Assembly (NCBI RefSeq): GCF_032716425.1
Contig: NZ_CP090419.1
Location: 1,676,001 to 1,740,000, forward strand
DNA from: Pseudoalteromonas sp. N1230-9
GTDB lineage: Bacteria; Pseudomonadota; Gammaproteobacteria; Enterobacterales; Alteromonadaceae
Length of the DNA stretch: 64,000 bases
Direction: 5' to 3'
How positions within the stretch are numbered: position 1 is the first letter of the stretch; the number at the start of each line of letters is the position of its first letter. Both the position numbers and the translations under genes were made by a program. The notes beneath the pieces are model-generated. The model had not been told where the DNA came from. It saw only the letters and a program-made list of their open reading frames with translations, and made no database searches. This document shows, piece by piece, positions 1-9,651 of this stretch.

Positions 1-1
1 A

Positions 2-3000
2 AACGCATTTAATTCTGACGATAAAGTCGAATTTACTACTTTCTTCTCTGAGTCAACATTAGCCCGTACACATTACACGGTGCGTGTGACTGACAATAAT
101 ATTGAATATAACGTGAAAGACATCGAAAACAACCTAATTGAAGCTGCCCGTACTTGGGAAGATAGACTACAATCTGCGTTACTTGAAAGTGCAGGTGAAG
201 CCCGCGGTAAAGAGCTTAACCGTAAATATGCACAAGCTTTTGCCAGCTCGTATAAAGATCAAGTTCTGCCAAGCGCTGCGGTTGTTGATATTGAAAAGCT
301 TGAACTTCTTAACGACGAAAACAAATTAGAAATGTTGTTCTACCGTCCACAAGAAGAAGCGAATACAAATGTTGTTCGTTTAAGCTTATTCCATAAAGAT
401 GAGCCAATCCACTTATCTGACGTTATGCCAATGCTTGAAAACTTTGGTTTACGTGTAGTGGGTGAAACGCCTTACTCAGTTAAAACGACAGATGGTAATG
501 TTAATTGGATCATGGATTTCACCATGCTAATTGACAACAAAGGTATTGCTGACTTTGATAAAGTGTCTGCGCGTTTCCGTGCTGCACTAACAAATGTGTG
601 GAATAACCGCTTAGAGAACGATGGTTTTAATCGTTTAGTATTAATGGGCGGTTTAACAGGTCGTGAAGCATCTATTCTGCGCGCTTATGCTAAATACATG
701 CGTCAAATTGGTGTGACTTTCTCGCAAACTTATATTGAAAGCACATTTGCAAATTATCCACATATCGCATCGCAAATCGTAAACTTATTCACTAAAAAGT
801 TCTCAGTTAAGAACCCAGGAAGTGAAAAGGCGCTTGAGAAGCTTGTAAGCCAAGTTTACCTAGAGCTTGAAAACGTAGCGAACCTTGATGATGACCGCAT
901 CATCCGTTTATACGTTGATATGATCAATGCAACTTTAAGAACGAACTTCTTCCAAAAAGAAGCTGATGGCCAATTTAAGTCATATGTATCGTTCAAAGTT
1001 CAGCCTTCAATGATCCCAGAAATGCCATTACCACTTCCTGCGTTCGAGATTTTCGTATACTCGCCGCGCGTTGAGGGTGTGCATTTACGTGGTGGTAAAG
1101 TCGCACGTGGTGGCTTACGTTGGTCTGACCGTCGTGAAGACTTCCGTACTGAGGTACTGGGCCTTGTTAAAGCACAACAAGTTAAAAATACCGTTATTGT
1201 ACCAGTGGGTTCAAAAGGTGGTTTCGTATGTAAACAACTACCGACTGACCGTGAAGCGTTCTTCAAAGAAGGCCAAGAGTGTTACAAAATTTTCATCCGT
1301 GGTTTATTAGATATCACAGATAACATCGAACGCGGTGAGATTGTTCCACCAGTTGATGTTGTTCGTCACGATGAAGATGACCCATATTTAGTTGTTGCTG
1401 CCGATAAAGGGACTGCAACCTTCTCTGATATCGCAAACGGTATCGCAAATGAGTATAACTTCTGGCTAGGTGATGCATTCGCATCAGGTGGTTCAGTAGG
1501 TTATGACCATAAGAAAATGGGGATCACAGCTAAAGGTGCGTGGGAATCTGTTAAACGTCACTTCCGTGAGATGGATATTGACTGTCAAACTACTGACTTC
1601 ACAGTTGTTGCTATCGGTGACATGGCGGGTGACGTATTTGGTAACGGCATGTTGCTTTCTAAGCATATTCGCTTACAAGTGGCATTCAACCACATGCACA
1701 TCTTCGTTGATCCGAATCCAGATGCAGCAACATCTTACCCTGAGCGTGAGCGTTTATTTAACTTACCGCGTTCTTCATGGGAAGATTACAATAAAGAGCT
1801 AATTTCGCAAGGTGGTGGCGTATTCTCTCGTGCGGCTAAATCAATTAGCTTAAGCCCAGAAATGAAGAAAATGCTTGGCACTAAAAAAGCGAGCATGACA
1901 CCTAACGAGTTAATCAAAGCAGCGTTAATGATGGAGTTTGATTTACTGTGGAATGGTGGTATCGGTACTTACATCAAGAACTCTAAAGAAACGGATGCAG
2001 ATGTGGGTGACCGCGCAAATGATGCATTACGTATCAATGGCGCAGAGCTTGGTGCGAAGATCTTAGGTGAGGGTGGTAACTTAGGTGCAACTCAATTAGG
2101 TCGTATTGAGTTTGCTGCCAAAGGTGGTCGCGTAAATACGGACTTCATCGATAACGTAGGTGGTGTTGCGTGTTCAGATAACGAAGTAAATATTAAGATC
2201 TTACTAAACGGCTTAGTGGCTGAAGGTGACTTAACACGTAAACAACGTGATGAGCTGCTTTATTCGATGACTGATGAAGTATCGCAATTGGTATTGAAAG
2301 ATTGTTACCGTCAAACACATACTTTGTCGATTACACAATCTAAAGGCGCATCAACGCTTAAAGAGAAAGTACGCTTTATTCACGCTCTTGAAAAAGAGGG
2401 TAAACTAAACCGTGCAATCGAGTTTATTCCAACAGATGAAGAGCTTGCAGAGCGCGCAGCGGCGGGTAAAGATTTAACTCGACCAGAGTTATCTGTACTT
2501 GTTTCTTATGCGAAGATGGTTCTTAAAGAGTCGCTTGTTGTTGATGAAATTACTGAAAACCCATATTACCGTCAGCTGTTGGTTAACTCATTCCCAGTAC
2601 CACTTCGTGAGAAGTTCAACGATGCGATGGATAACCACCCACTTCGTAAAGAAATTATCGCAACGAAACTTGCTAATAATATCGTTAATGATATGGGCCT
2701 TAACTTCATGGTTCGTATGCACGAAGAAACAGGTGCAAACGAAGCTGAAATCGCACTTTGTTACTCAATTGCGAAAGAAGTGTTCCAAATGCCAGAAACG
2801 TGGTCATCAATTGTTGCGTTAGATAATAAGATCCCTGCAGCTGTACAAACAGAAATGCTTTATCAGCTTCGCCGTACGGTTCGTCGTGCAACACGTTGGT
2901 TCTTACGTCATCGCAACAAAGCACAAACCATTGAGCAAGCAATTGAATTCTTTGCACCAACATTTGCTGATTTAAGTGATAACTTAAACAACTACATGGT

Positions 3001-3514
3001 TGATAAAGAAAGTGAGCGCCTAGTTAAAGCTGCTGATAAATTAATTGAAAGCGGTGTTCCAAAAGCGCTTGCAACTCGTGTTGTGTCACTTTCTAGCTTA
3101 TTCTCTGTTATGGATTTAGCAGAAATTGCCAATAACTCAAATCGCGATATTGATATGGTATCTAATACCTACTTCAAGCTTGGTGCACGTATGGGCTTAC
3201 ATTGGTTCTTGGACCAAATTACTAATCAACCGGTTGCGAACCATTGGCAAGCACTTGCCCGTGCGTCATACCGTGAAGAGCTTGATTGGCAACAACGTAC
3301 ATTATCAGCTGTAGTACTTAATAGCTTTGCAGCAGACAGCAAAGATATTGATGCACAAATCGATGAGTGGATGGACAACCAAGATCTACTATTACAACGT
3401 TGGAAACAAATGTTATCTGAGTTTAAAACATCGCAAAGTCACGATTTTGCGAAGTTCTCAGTAGCACTTCGTGAACTAATGTTGTTAAGCCACAACTGTG
3501 ACACTTCCAAATAA
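2..3514 (+). CDS. gdhB: NAD-specific glutamate dehydrogenase, 3' part
   Basis: The frame is open from the first bases of the window, so this is the C-terminal part (about 1170 residues) of the large bacterial NAD-glutamate dehydrogenase family, whose members are near 1600 residues; roughly 440 N-terminal residues lie outside. The enzyme converts glutamate to 2-oxoglutarate and ammonia with NAD, feeding the TCA cycle encoded further along the window. The catalytic core is seen near fragment residue 365 (ARGGLRWSDRREDFRTEVLG) followed by VPVGSKGGF. A GTG at 80 is an internal codon and not the start. A strong terminator follows the stop, so it is transcriptionally separate from pyrD. Identity is secure at family level. 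Confidence 0.93.
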   Translation, partial: NAFNSDDKVEFTTFFSESTLARTHYTVRVTDNNIEYNVKDIENNLIEAARTWEDRLQSALLESAGEARGKELNRKYAQAFASSYKDQVLPSAAVVDIEKLELLNDENKLEMLFYRPQEEANTNVVRLSLFHKDEPIHLSDVMPMLENFGLRVVGETPYSVKTTDGNVNWIMDFTMLIDNKGIADFDKVSARFRAALTNVWNNRLENDGFNRLVLMGGLTGREASILRAYAKYMRQIGVTFSQTYIESTFANYPHIASQIVNLFTKKFSVKNPGSEKALEKLVSQVYLELENVANLDDDRIIRLYVDMINATLRTNFFQKEADGQFKSYVSFKVQPSMIPEMPLPLPAFEIFVYSPRVEGVHLRGGKVARGGLRWSDRREDFRTEVLGLVKAQQVKNTVIVPVGSKGGFVCKQLPTDREAFFKEGQECYKIFIRGLLDITDNIERGEIVPPVDVVRHDEDDPYLVVAADKGTATFSDIANGIANEYNFWLGDAFASGGSVGYDHKKMGITAKGAWESVKRHFREMDIDCQTTDFTVVAIGDMAGDVFGNGMLLSKHIRLQVAFNHMHIFVDPNPDAATSYPERERLFNLPRSSWEDYNKELISQGGGVFSRAAKSISLSPEMKKMLGTKKASMTPNELIKAALMMEFDLLWNGGIGTYIKNSKETDADVGDRANDALRINGAELGAKILGEGGNLGATQLGRIEFAAKGGRVNTDFIDNVGGVACSDNEVNIKILLNGLVAEGDLTRKQRDELLYSMTDEVSQLVLKDCYRQTHTLSITQSKGASTLKEKVRFIHALEKEGKLNRAIEFIPTDEELAERAAAGKDLTRPELSVLVSYAKMVLKESLVVDEITENPYYRQLLVNSFPVPLREKFNDAMDNHPLRKEIIATKLANNIVNDMGLNFMVRMHEETGANEAEIALCYSIAKEVFQMPETWSSIVALDNKIPAAVQTEMLYQLRRTVRRATRWFLRHRNKAQTIEQAIEFFAPTFADLSDNLNNYMVDKESERLVKAADKLIESGVPKALATRVVSLSSLFSVMDLAEIANNSNRDIDMVSNTYFKLGARMGLHWFLDQITNQPVANHWQALARASYREELDWQQRTLSAVVLNSFAADSKDIDAQIDEWMDNQDLLLQRWKQMLSEFKTSQSHDFAKFSVALRELMLLSHNCDTSK

Positions 3515-3534
3515 ATGAAAAGTCGTTAAAATAC

Positions 3535-3562
3535 ATACCCCAGCTCGCTGGGGTATTTTTTT
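3535..3562 (+). terminator. Rho-independent terminator after glutamate dehydrogenase
   Basis: A GC-rich stem (TACCCCAGC / GCTGGGGTA) is followed by a run of seven T residues, 20 bases after the stop codon of the dehydrogenase. Confidence 0.9.
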
Positions 3563-3630
3563 GCCCTTAATTTGCAATGGTCCGTTTTAAGCGGCTACCT
3601 TGTTTATTTTTACCTAAGGAACAACAAGCC

Positions 3631-4641
3631 ATGTTTTATGATTTAGCTCGCCGTTTTATGTTTACCCGTGATGCGGAGTGGGCTCATGAATTTGCACTTA
3701 ATAACTTACGCCGATTTGCTGATACGCCATTGAGTGCTGCGTGGTCACAAACTGTCCCTAATAAACCCGTTAACTTCTTAGGACTGGAGTTTAAAAATCC
3801 AGTAGGTTTAGCCGCGGGCTTAGATAAAAATGCAGAGTGTATTGATGCCTTTGCGCAAATGGGCTTTGGCTTTGTCGAAGTTGGTACTGTTACACCACGC
3901 CCGCAAGCAGGTAACGACAAGCCTCGTATTTTCCGCTTACCTGAATCAAATGCGATTATCAATCGTATGGGTTTTAACAATAAGGGTGTTGATAACCTAG
4001 TTAACAATGTTAAAGCGGCGAAATATGACGGTATTCTAGGTATTAATATTGGCAAAAATAAAGATACACCAAACGAGCAGGGTAAAGATGATTACATTCA
4101 CTGTATGCGTAAAGTATTTGAGCATGCATCGTATATCACAGTAAATATTTCATCACCAAATACGCCAGGTCTTCGTGATTTACAATATGGTGAAGCGCTA
4201 GATGACTTATTGCAAAGTTTAAAAAATGAGCAGCTTGATTTAGTTGCTAAACATAACAAACAAGTGCCAATGCTGGTTAAGATCGCTCCAGATCTGGATA
4301 AAGTTCAAATTGCGCAAGTCAGTGAGTCTTTGATCAATAATAAGATCGACGGTGTTATTGCGACAAACACAACACTTGAGCGCGCTATGGTACAAGGTCA
4401 ACAACACGCAAATGAAGCGGGCGGCCTTTCTGGTCAGCCAGTACGTGAGCGCTCAACCCACGTGGTTAGTGAGCTTAAGCGCTTAACCGAAGGCAAGCTA
4501 CCTATCATCGGTGTGGGCGGTATCGATGATGCTGACTCTGCAAAAGAAAAGTTTGCAGCAGGAGCAGACCTTGTTCAAGTTTATACTGGCTTTATTTATA
4601 AAGGCCCAGAATTGGTAAAAACGATCCTTAACGGCTTATAA
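3631..4641 (+). CDS. pyrD: Dihydroorotate dehydrogenase (quinone), class 2
   Basis: Membrane-associated FMN enzyme of pyrimidine synthesis that oxidises dihydroorotate to orotate and passes electrons to quinone. The 336-residue product matches the E. coli length. The class 2 catalytic serine is Ser175 within [29 protein letters not shown] and IIGVGGI contribute to FMN and substrate binding. The start was set at 3631, not at the upstream in-frame ATG at 3577, because AAGGA lies 10 bases ahead of it and [11 protein letters not shown] aligns with the family N-terminal membrane helix. The order pyrD-zapC-rlmL is partly shared with E. coli. PyrF, the last enzyme of the same pathway, is at 55.8 kb. 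Confidence 0.96.
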   Translation: MFYDLARRFMFTRDAEWAHEFALNNLRRFADTPLSAAWSQTVPNKPVNFLGLEFKNPVGLAAGLDKNAECIDAFAQMGFGFVEVGTVTPRPQAGNDKPRIFRLPESNAIINRMGFNNKGVDNLVNNVKAAKYDGILGINIGKNKDTPNEQGKDDYIHCMRKVFEHASYITVNISSPNTPGLRDLQYGEALDDLLQSLKNEQLDLVAKHNKQVPMLVKIAPDLDKVQIAQVSESLINNKIDGVIATNTTLERAMVQGQQHANEAGGLSGQPVRERSTHVVSELKRLTEGKLPIIGVGGIDDADSAKEKFAAGADLVQVYTGFIYKGPELVKTILNGL

Positions 4642-4662
4642 GGATCGGTTATCTAAGCGATT

Positions 4663-4705
4663 GATCATTAATAAAATGTTCTAAAAAATCATTTTATTAA
4701 TGGTC
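4663..4705. repeat. Perfect AT-rich inverted repeat downstream of pyrD
   Basis: Two 16-base arms (4663-4678 and 4690-4705, one G-T pair) flank an 11-base loop. There is no long T-run after it on the plus strand, so it may be a weak terminator, an mRNA 3'-end stabiliser or a protein site. A TATAAT at 4715-4720, just past the right arm, could be the -10 element of the zapC promoter. Confidence 0.6.
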
Positions 4706-4762
4706 TACTTTCGTTATAATAGCGTGCTAAGTAAAGAGGAATTTTTAGTTTAAGGAGGAGTC

Positions 4763-5293
4763 ATGTTACAAGCATCAAAGCAATGGAAGTGGCTTGCTTG
4801 CTCTAAAAATAATCGCCTTTTGGTCGACCTTGACCAAGACATGCAACTCTGCACGCCCTATAAACTTCGTCAGCTTACCGATGCTGTTTTTGAAGAGCCT
4901 AATTTCAGCCTTGAAGATGCTGCATTTTATCAGCAAGTTTATCAGTATCTTGAAACCTTTTCGTTATGGAATCCTGCAGAGCTTTGCCAAATTTCACTCA
5001 ACGCGACAGCTGTTAAGTTTCATTTAAAGCCTGTGCTAGCTAAAAGCTGGTTTTTCCATGAATATATGGGTAGCGAGCCAAGTGTTGAGGCTGTAGTAAA
5101 GTTGTGCTCACAAGCACAAGAAGGCGAGTTTCTGATTGTTGACCATTCATCAGATGCGTCTGTATGTATCAACTTAAGTGAGCACTTTCAGTTAGATGAA
5201 AACTTGTCATTGCAACAGTTTGAAGCTATTAAAGTTCTTAACAATCGTATCCATCCTGTTTATATCCAGCAAAAACACTTCAAAACAGCATAA
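4763..5293 (+). CDS. zapC: Cell division protein ZapC
   Basis: A 176-residue cytoplasmic protein, nearly the E. coli ZapC length (180). ZapC binds FtsZ and promotes bundling of protofilaments at the division ring. Shared features are the N-terminal W-x-W (WKW), the LDL-x-x-M-x-L stretch, DAAFYQ, LKP-x-x-x-KSW, and the C-terminal AIKVLNNRIHPV, matching the E. coli AIKIMNDRLKPQV region. Its place directly after pyrD, as in E. coli, supports the call. It has a very strong ribosome binding site (AAGGAGGAG at 4752-4760) two bases from the ATG. Divergence from E. coli is substantial, so the call relies on position as well as motifs. Confidence 0.88.
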   Translation: MLQASKQWKWLACSKNNRLLVDLDQDMQLCTPYKLRQLTDAVFEEPNFSLEDAAFYQQVYQYLETFSLWNPAELCQISLNATAVKFHLKPVLAKSWFFHEYMGSEPSVEAVVKLCSQAQEGEFLIVDHSSDASVCINLSEHFQLDENLSLQQFEAIKVLNNRIHPVYIQQKHFKTA

Positions 5294-5371
5294 TATCCCT
5301 TTAATTGATGGCGTTTTTGTTCGCTAAGCTATGCTATAATCCTGCGCAATTAGCATTTAAGGGTTTTTACT

Positions 5372-7489
5372 TTGCAATTTATCGCACTTACTTCTATCGG
5401 AATTGAAAATTTACTTGTTGATGAACTTACCGAACTCGGTGCAGAAGTCTCTAAACAAACCGTGGGCTCTGTACGTTTTGAAGCAGATAGTTTATTAGCA
5501 CAAAAGATCTGTTTATCGAGTCGTTTTGCGACGCGTATCATGATGCTGATAGAAGAAAAAGAAGGTGTTAAGGACAAAGAAAGCCTTTACAATTTTGCGC
5601 GCTTACAACCTTGGCAAGAATGGTTTGGTCCAAAGCAAACATTCGCAGTGGATTTTACAGGTACGAATCATGATCTGAAAAACACGCAGTTTTCTGGGCT
5701 GGTTGTTAAAGATGCTATCGTTGATTATTTTGCAGATCTTTATGAACAACGTCCAAATGTCGATAAATTTAATGCAAACGTTAGAGTGGTTGCACGGCTG
5801 AATCGTCATGGTGTTGCCCTTTATATTGATTATTCAGGCCCGCGTTTATCTGAGCGTGGCTATCGTCAAGATCAAGGTAAAGCACCAATCAAAGAACATT
5901 TGGCTGCTGCTCTAGTAAAACGAAGTGGTTGGCTTGAGAACGTACAACAACCATTATTTGACCCATGTTGTGGTTCAGGCACTATTTTGATTGAAGCGGC
6001 CAGCATGGCACGCAATGAAGCGCCAGGGCTATTCCGTGAGGGGTTTGCTTTTGAGCGATTACCCAGTTTCCGCTTACAAAAATACAAAGAATTAAAAGCT
6101 GAGTTAACGGCTCAAATTACTGATCCTAAATTGTGGCTTATTGGTCATGACATTGATGGCAGTGTAATCGCAAAGGCGCAAGAAAATGCTGAGCGTGCAG
6201 ACCTTGGCTCTATTATTAAGTTTAAGCAAAGTGATGCGACCAAGCTAACATCCGTGGCTAAACTACCAGGCGTGGTGATTTCTAACCTACCTTATGGTGA
6301 ACGTTTAGGCTCGATGGCAGAGTTAGTTAACTTACACCGAGGTTTAGGTGTGGGTTTCAAAAAGCACTTTAATCATTGGAAGCTAGCCTTGCTTGGGACT
6401 GACGAAAGCCTATTTAAATTGTTAAAGTTAGTAAAACTTAAACGTTATAAATTTAAAAATGGCCCGTTAGATGTTGTTCTAAATCTCTATCAACTTGACG
6501 ATAAACAAGTCGAGTTAAGCAAAGAAGACAAGCCAGCGCTTAATTATGAAGGCTCAACAGCATTTGCAAACCGCTTAAAGAAAAATAAACAAAACTTAAA
6601 GAACTGGTTAAAGCAAAATGAAGTGAGCTGTTATCGTGTTTACGATGCAGATATTCCTGAATATAACGTAGCTGTTGATATTTACGATGATTCAGCAGTT
6701 ATTTTTGAATATGCTGCTCCAAAAGAGATTGATGACAATACAGCACAAAAACGTCTGCAAGATGTAATCAGTCTAACCGCAGAGCAGTTAGAAGTCGCGC
6801 CTGAGAATATCGCTGTTAAAGTGCGTAAAAAACAAAAAGGCGAAGAGCAATATACCAAGGTATCAAAACAAAACCGTACGCAAGTGGTTGAAGAGTTTGG
6901 CGCTAAATTCAAAGTTAACCTATTTGATTATCTAGATACAGGATTGTTTTTAGACCACCGTTTGGCACGACGTTATATTCAGCAAAATGCACACGGTAAA
7001 CGTTTTTTAAACTTGTTTGCGTATACTGGCAGTGCTTCGGTTCACGCAGCTATTGGCGGTGCAAAAGCGATTACTACAGTAGATATGTCTAAAACCTACT
7101 TAAAGTGGGCGCAAGAAAACTTTGACCTCAACGGTATTAGCAATACTCGTTATCGTTTTGAACAAGCCGATTGTTTAAAATGGCTAGAGCATGCGCAAGG
7201 CCAATACGATCTCATCTTTTTAGACCCTCCAACGTTTTCGAATTCAAAACGTATGAAAGATGCATTTGATGTACAGCGCGATCATATTAAGTTACTCACA
7301 TGGGTTAAGAAAATTTTAAGTCCGAATGGCACGTTGATTTTTTCTAACAATAAACGAGGCTTTAACTTAGACGAAGTCGGGCTGATGGGCTTAGGTTTAA
7401 AAGCTGAAAATATTTCAGCAAAAACACTGTCGCCAGACTTTAAGCGTAATAAGCAAATTCATAATAGTTGGCTTATTACCCATGGCTAA
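5372..7489 (+). CDS. rlmL: 23S rRNA m2G2445 / m7G2069 bifunctional methyltransferase
   Basis: A 705-residue fusion (RlmKL type). The N-terminal part carries a THUMP RNA-binding domain (about residues 45-155) and an m2G methyltransferase with the SAM motif DPCCGSGT at residue 197. The C-terminal part is the RlmK-type m7G methyltransferase with YLDTGLFLDHR and FLDPPTFSNSKR. It modifies 23S rRNA during 50S assembly. It starts with TTG at 5372, giving MQFIALTSIGIENLL, which aligns with the family N-terminus. The catalytic motif of the N-terminal enzyme reads NLPY at residues 305-308 where E. coli has NPPY. The stop overlaps the next gene by 8 bases. Confidence 0.95.
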   Translation: MQFIALTSIGIENLLVDELTELGAEVSKQTVGSVRFEADSLLAQKICLSSRFATRIMMLIEEKEGVKDKESLYNFARLQPWQEWFGPKQTFAVDFTGTNHDLKNTQFSGLVVKDAIVDYFADLYEQRPNVDKFNANVRVVARLNRHGVALYIDYSGPRLSERGYRQDQGKAPIKEHLAAALVKRSGWLENVQQPLFDPCCGSGTILIEAASMARNEAPGLFREGFAFERLPSFRLQKYKELKAELTAQITDPKLWLIGHDIDGSVIAKAQENAERADLGSIIKFKQSDATKLTSVAKLPGVVISNLPYGERLGSMAELVNLHRGLGVGFKKHFNHWKLALLGTDESLFKLLKLVKLKRYKFKNGPLDVVLNLYQLDDKQVELSKEDKPALNYEGSTAFANRLKKNKQNLKNWLKQNEVSCYRVYDADIPEYNVAVDIYDDSAVIFEYAAPKEIDDNTAQKRLQDVISLTAEQLEVAPENIAVKVRKKQKGEEQYTKVSKQNRTQVVEEFGAKFKVNLFDYLDTGLFLDHRLARRYIQQNAHGKRFLNLFAYTGSASVHAAIGGAKAITTVDMSKTYLKWAQENFDLNGISNTRYRFEQADCLKWLEHAQGQYDLIFLDPPTFSNSKRMKDAFDVQRDHIKLLTWVKKILSPNGTLIFSNNKRGFNLDEVGLMGLGLKAENISAKTLSPDFKRNKQIHNSWLITHG

Positions 7490-7715
7490 TTTTACCTTGT
7501 ATCACACCGATGGTTGTCATTTATGTGAGCTGGCAGATGAGTTATTAAGTGCTGCAAATATACCGTTTGCAGCAAAAGATATTATGGATAATGAACAATT
7601 AATTGAGCTTTATCAAACAAGTATTCCGGTTGTTGAAAGCAGCCAAGGCAATAAATTATTTTGGCCTTTTGATACTGTCGCATTGGCGCAGTTTATTGCT
7701 GATAACAAAGAATAA
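7482..7715 (+). CDS. Glutaredoxin family protein (DUF836 type)
   Basis: A 77-residue thioredoxin-fold protein: beta strand FTLYHTDGC, redox motif Cys12-His-Leu-Cys15, and the cis-proline segment SIPVV. Proteins of this short family are thought to act in thiol-disulfide exchange, but their partners are not established. The ATG lies inside the end of rlmL and the stop is 14 bases before uup, so the three genes are probably cotranscribed and translationally coupled. The dithiol motif and size make the family call good; the cellular role is unknown. Confidence 0.82.
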   Translation: MANFTLYHTDGCHLCELADELLSAANIPFAAKDIMDNEQLIELYQTSIPVVESSQGNKLFWPFDTVALAQFIADNKE

Positions 7716-7729
7716 GAGTAGTAATCACG

Positions 7730-9640
7730 ATGGATTTAATCAGAATAGCCAAGGCACAACTTGCTTATGGTACACACCCACTGCTTGATGATGCTGATGC
7801 AGTCATTGAGTCGGGTGAACGTGTTTGTATTGTTGGTAGAAATGGCGCGGGTAAGTCGACCTTACTGAAAGTGCTCGATGGCCAAGTAACATTAGATGAT
7901 GGTGAAATAAACCAATTAGGCGGTATCCGTATTTCGCGTTTAGAGCAAGATCCACCTAAAGGAGCCGAAGGGACGGTTTTTGATTATGTTGCTCAAGGCA
8001 TGCCTGATATAGCGAACTTACTGATTGAATATCACCAAGTTAGCAATCAAATGCAGACAGATTATAACGATAAACTGCTGAATAAATTAGAGCGTTTATC
8101 TAATCAGCTAGAAACGGTTGATGGTTGGCGGTTTGATACGCGCATTCAACTGGTTTTATCTCGCTTAGAATTAAGCCCAGAAGCAAAGCTGGAATCGCTA
8201 TCTGGCGGTTGGTTGCGTAAGGTCGCTCTAGCTAGAGCACTTGTCAGTGAGCCTGATTTACTCCTTCTTGATGAGCCGACTAACCACTTAGATATGAGTA
8301 GTGTTATTTGGCTTGAGCAATTCTTAAAAGAGTTTAAAGGCGGTATCGTTTTTATTTCTCATGACCGTGCTTTTATTCGTGCTGTTGCAACCCGTATTCT
8401 TGATTTAGATCGCGGTAAGCTCGTTTCATACCCTGGTAACTATGCCGCTTACCTTGAGCAAAAAGCGCATGATTTAAAAGTTGAAGAAACACAAAATGCG
8501 TTATTTGATAAACGTCTAGCAGAGGAAGAAGCGTGGATACGCCAAGGGATCAAAGCACGAAGAACCCGCAACGAGGGACGAGTCCGTGCTCTTAAAGCCT
8601 TACGTAAAGAGCGTAAACAGCGTGTTGATCAAGTTGGTAAAACAGATTTCAATATAGAAACGGCTGATCGTTCAGGAAAGCTGGTATTTGAGGCAAAACA
8701 TATTGCCCATGCATTTAAGGATAAAGTGATTGCGAAAGATTTCTCGACACTTGTTATGCGTGGCGACCGTATTGGCCTTGTCGGTCCGAATGGTATTGGC
8801 AAAACCACTTTATTAAAAATCTTATTTGGTGATTTAGCACCTGATAGTGGCAGTGTGAAGCAAGGCGTAAACCTCGAGTTTGCGTATTTTGATCAGTACC
8901 GTCAAAAACTTGATGAAGAAGCAACCGTGCAAGATAATGTTGCTGAAGGCAAACAAGAGGTGATGATGGGCGGGCGCTCTCGTCATGTACTAGGTTACCT
9001 TCAGGACTTTCTATTTCCACCGGCAAGAGCGCGTACGCCTGTTAAAGCGCTTTCAGGTGGTGAGAAAAATCGTTTGTTGTTAGCAAAGTTATTTTTAAAA
9101 CCGTCTAATATTCTGGTACTTGATGAACCAACCAATGATTTAGACATTGAAACCCTAGAATTACTTGAAGATATTATTAATCAATATCAGGGCACGGTAT
9201 TAATTGTTAGCCATGACCGTGAGTTTATCGATAATACCTGTAGTTCTGTGTGGGCATTTGAAGGCCAAGGAAAAATTTCAGATATCGTAGGCGGCTATAG
9301 TGATTACGAGGCCTACGCTGCTTATTTAGCAGAACAAGAAAAGCAACTACAGCAGATAAAACAGGAAAAGCCTGAAACGAGTAGTCAGCAAGAAAAACCA
9401 CAAAAGAAAAGTAATAAACTCTCTTACAAATTAAAACTTGAATTAGAAGAATTACCCAGTAAAGTGGAGCAACTAGAAAAAGCACTCGATGCTCAGCAAA
9501 TTGTCGTTAATGACCCTGACTTTTTTAAGCAAGACGCTGCAATTACAACAGACGCATTGAACCAATTAGCCCAGTTAGAGTCTGAGCTTGAAGCCGCATT
9601 TGAGCGTTGGGAAGAACTCGAAGATTTAAAGAATCAGTAG
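7730..9640 (+). CDS. uup: ABC-F ATPase Uup
   Basis: A 636-residue soluble ABC-F protein with two ATPase domains and no membrane segment. The first domain has GRNGAGKST near residue 37, LSGGWLRKVALARAL and LLLDEPTNHLD; the second has GPNGIGKTT near 350, LSGGEKNRLLLAKL and LVLDEPTNDLD. A charged linker lies between them, and the last 80 or so residues form a C-terminal coiled coil, the DNA-binding domain known in Uup. Uup acts on ribosomes and affects precise excision of transposons and replication-fork stability in E. coli. The C-terminal coiled coil separates it from EttA and YheS. Confidence 0.94.
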   Translation: MDLIRIAKAQLAYGTHPLLDDADAVIESGERVCIVGRNGAGKSTLLKVLDGQVTLDDGEINQLGGIRISRLEQDPPKGAEGTVFDYVAQGMPDIANLLIEYHQVSNQMQTDYNDKLLNKLERLSNQLETVDGWRFDTRIQLVLSRLELSPEAKLESLSGGWLRKVALARALVSEPDLLLLDEPTNHLDMSSVIWLEQFLKEFKGGIVFISHDRAFIRAVATRILDLDRGKLVSYPGNYAAYLEQKAHDLKVEETQNALFDKRLAEEEAWIRQGIKARRTRNEGRVRALKALRKERKQRVDQVGKTDFNIETADRSGKLVFEAKHIAHAFKDKVIAKDFSTLVMRGDRIGLVGPNGIGKTTLLKILFGDLAPDSGSVKQGVNLEFAYFDQYRQKLDEEATVQDNVAEGKQEVMMGGRSRHVLGYLQDFLFPPARARTPVKALSGGEKNRLLLAKLFLKPSNILVLDEPTNDLDIETLELLEDIINQYQGTVLIVSHDREFIDNTCSSVWAFEGQGKISDIVGGYSDYEAYAAYLAEQEKQLQQIKQEKPETSSQQEKPQKKSNKLSYKLKLELEELPSKVEQLEKALDAQQIVVNDPDFFKQDAAITTDALNQLAQLESELEAAFERWEELEDLKNQ

Positions 9641-9651
9641 TAAGGATTAAA

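Noticed and set aside
3577..3630. N-terminal extension of pyrD from the ATG at 3577
   Set aside because: The 18 extra residues are not family-like, and the ribosome binding site serves the ATG at 3631.
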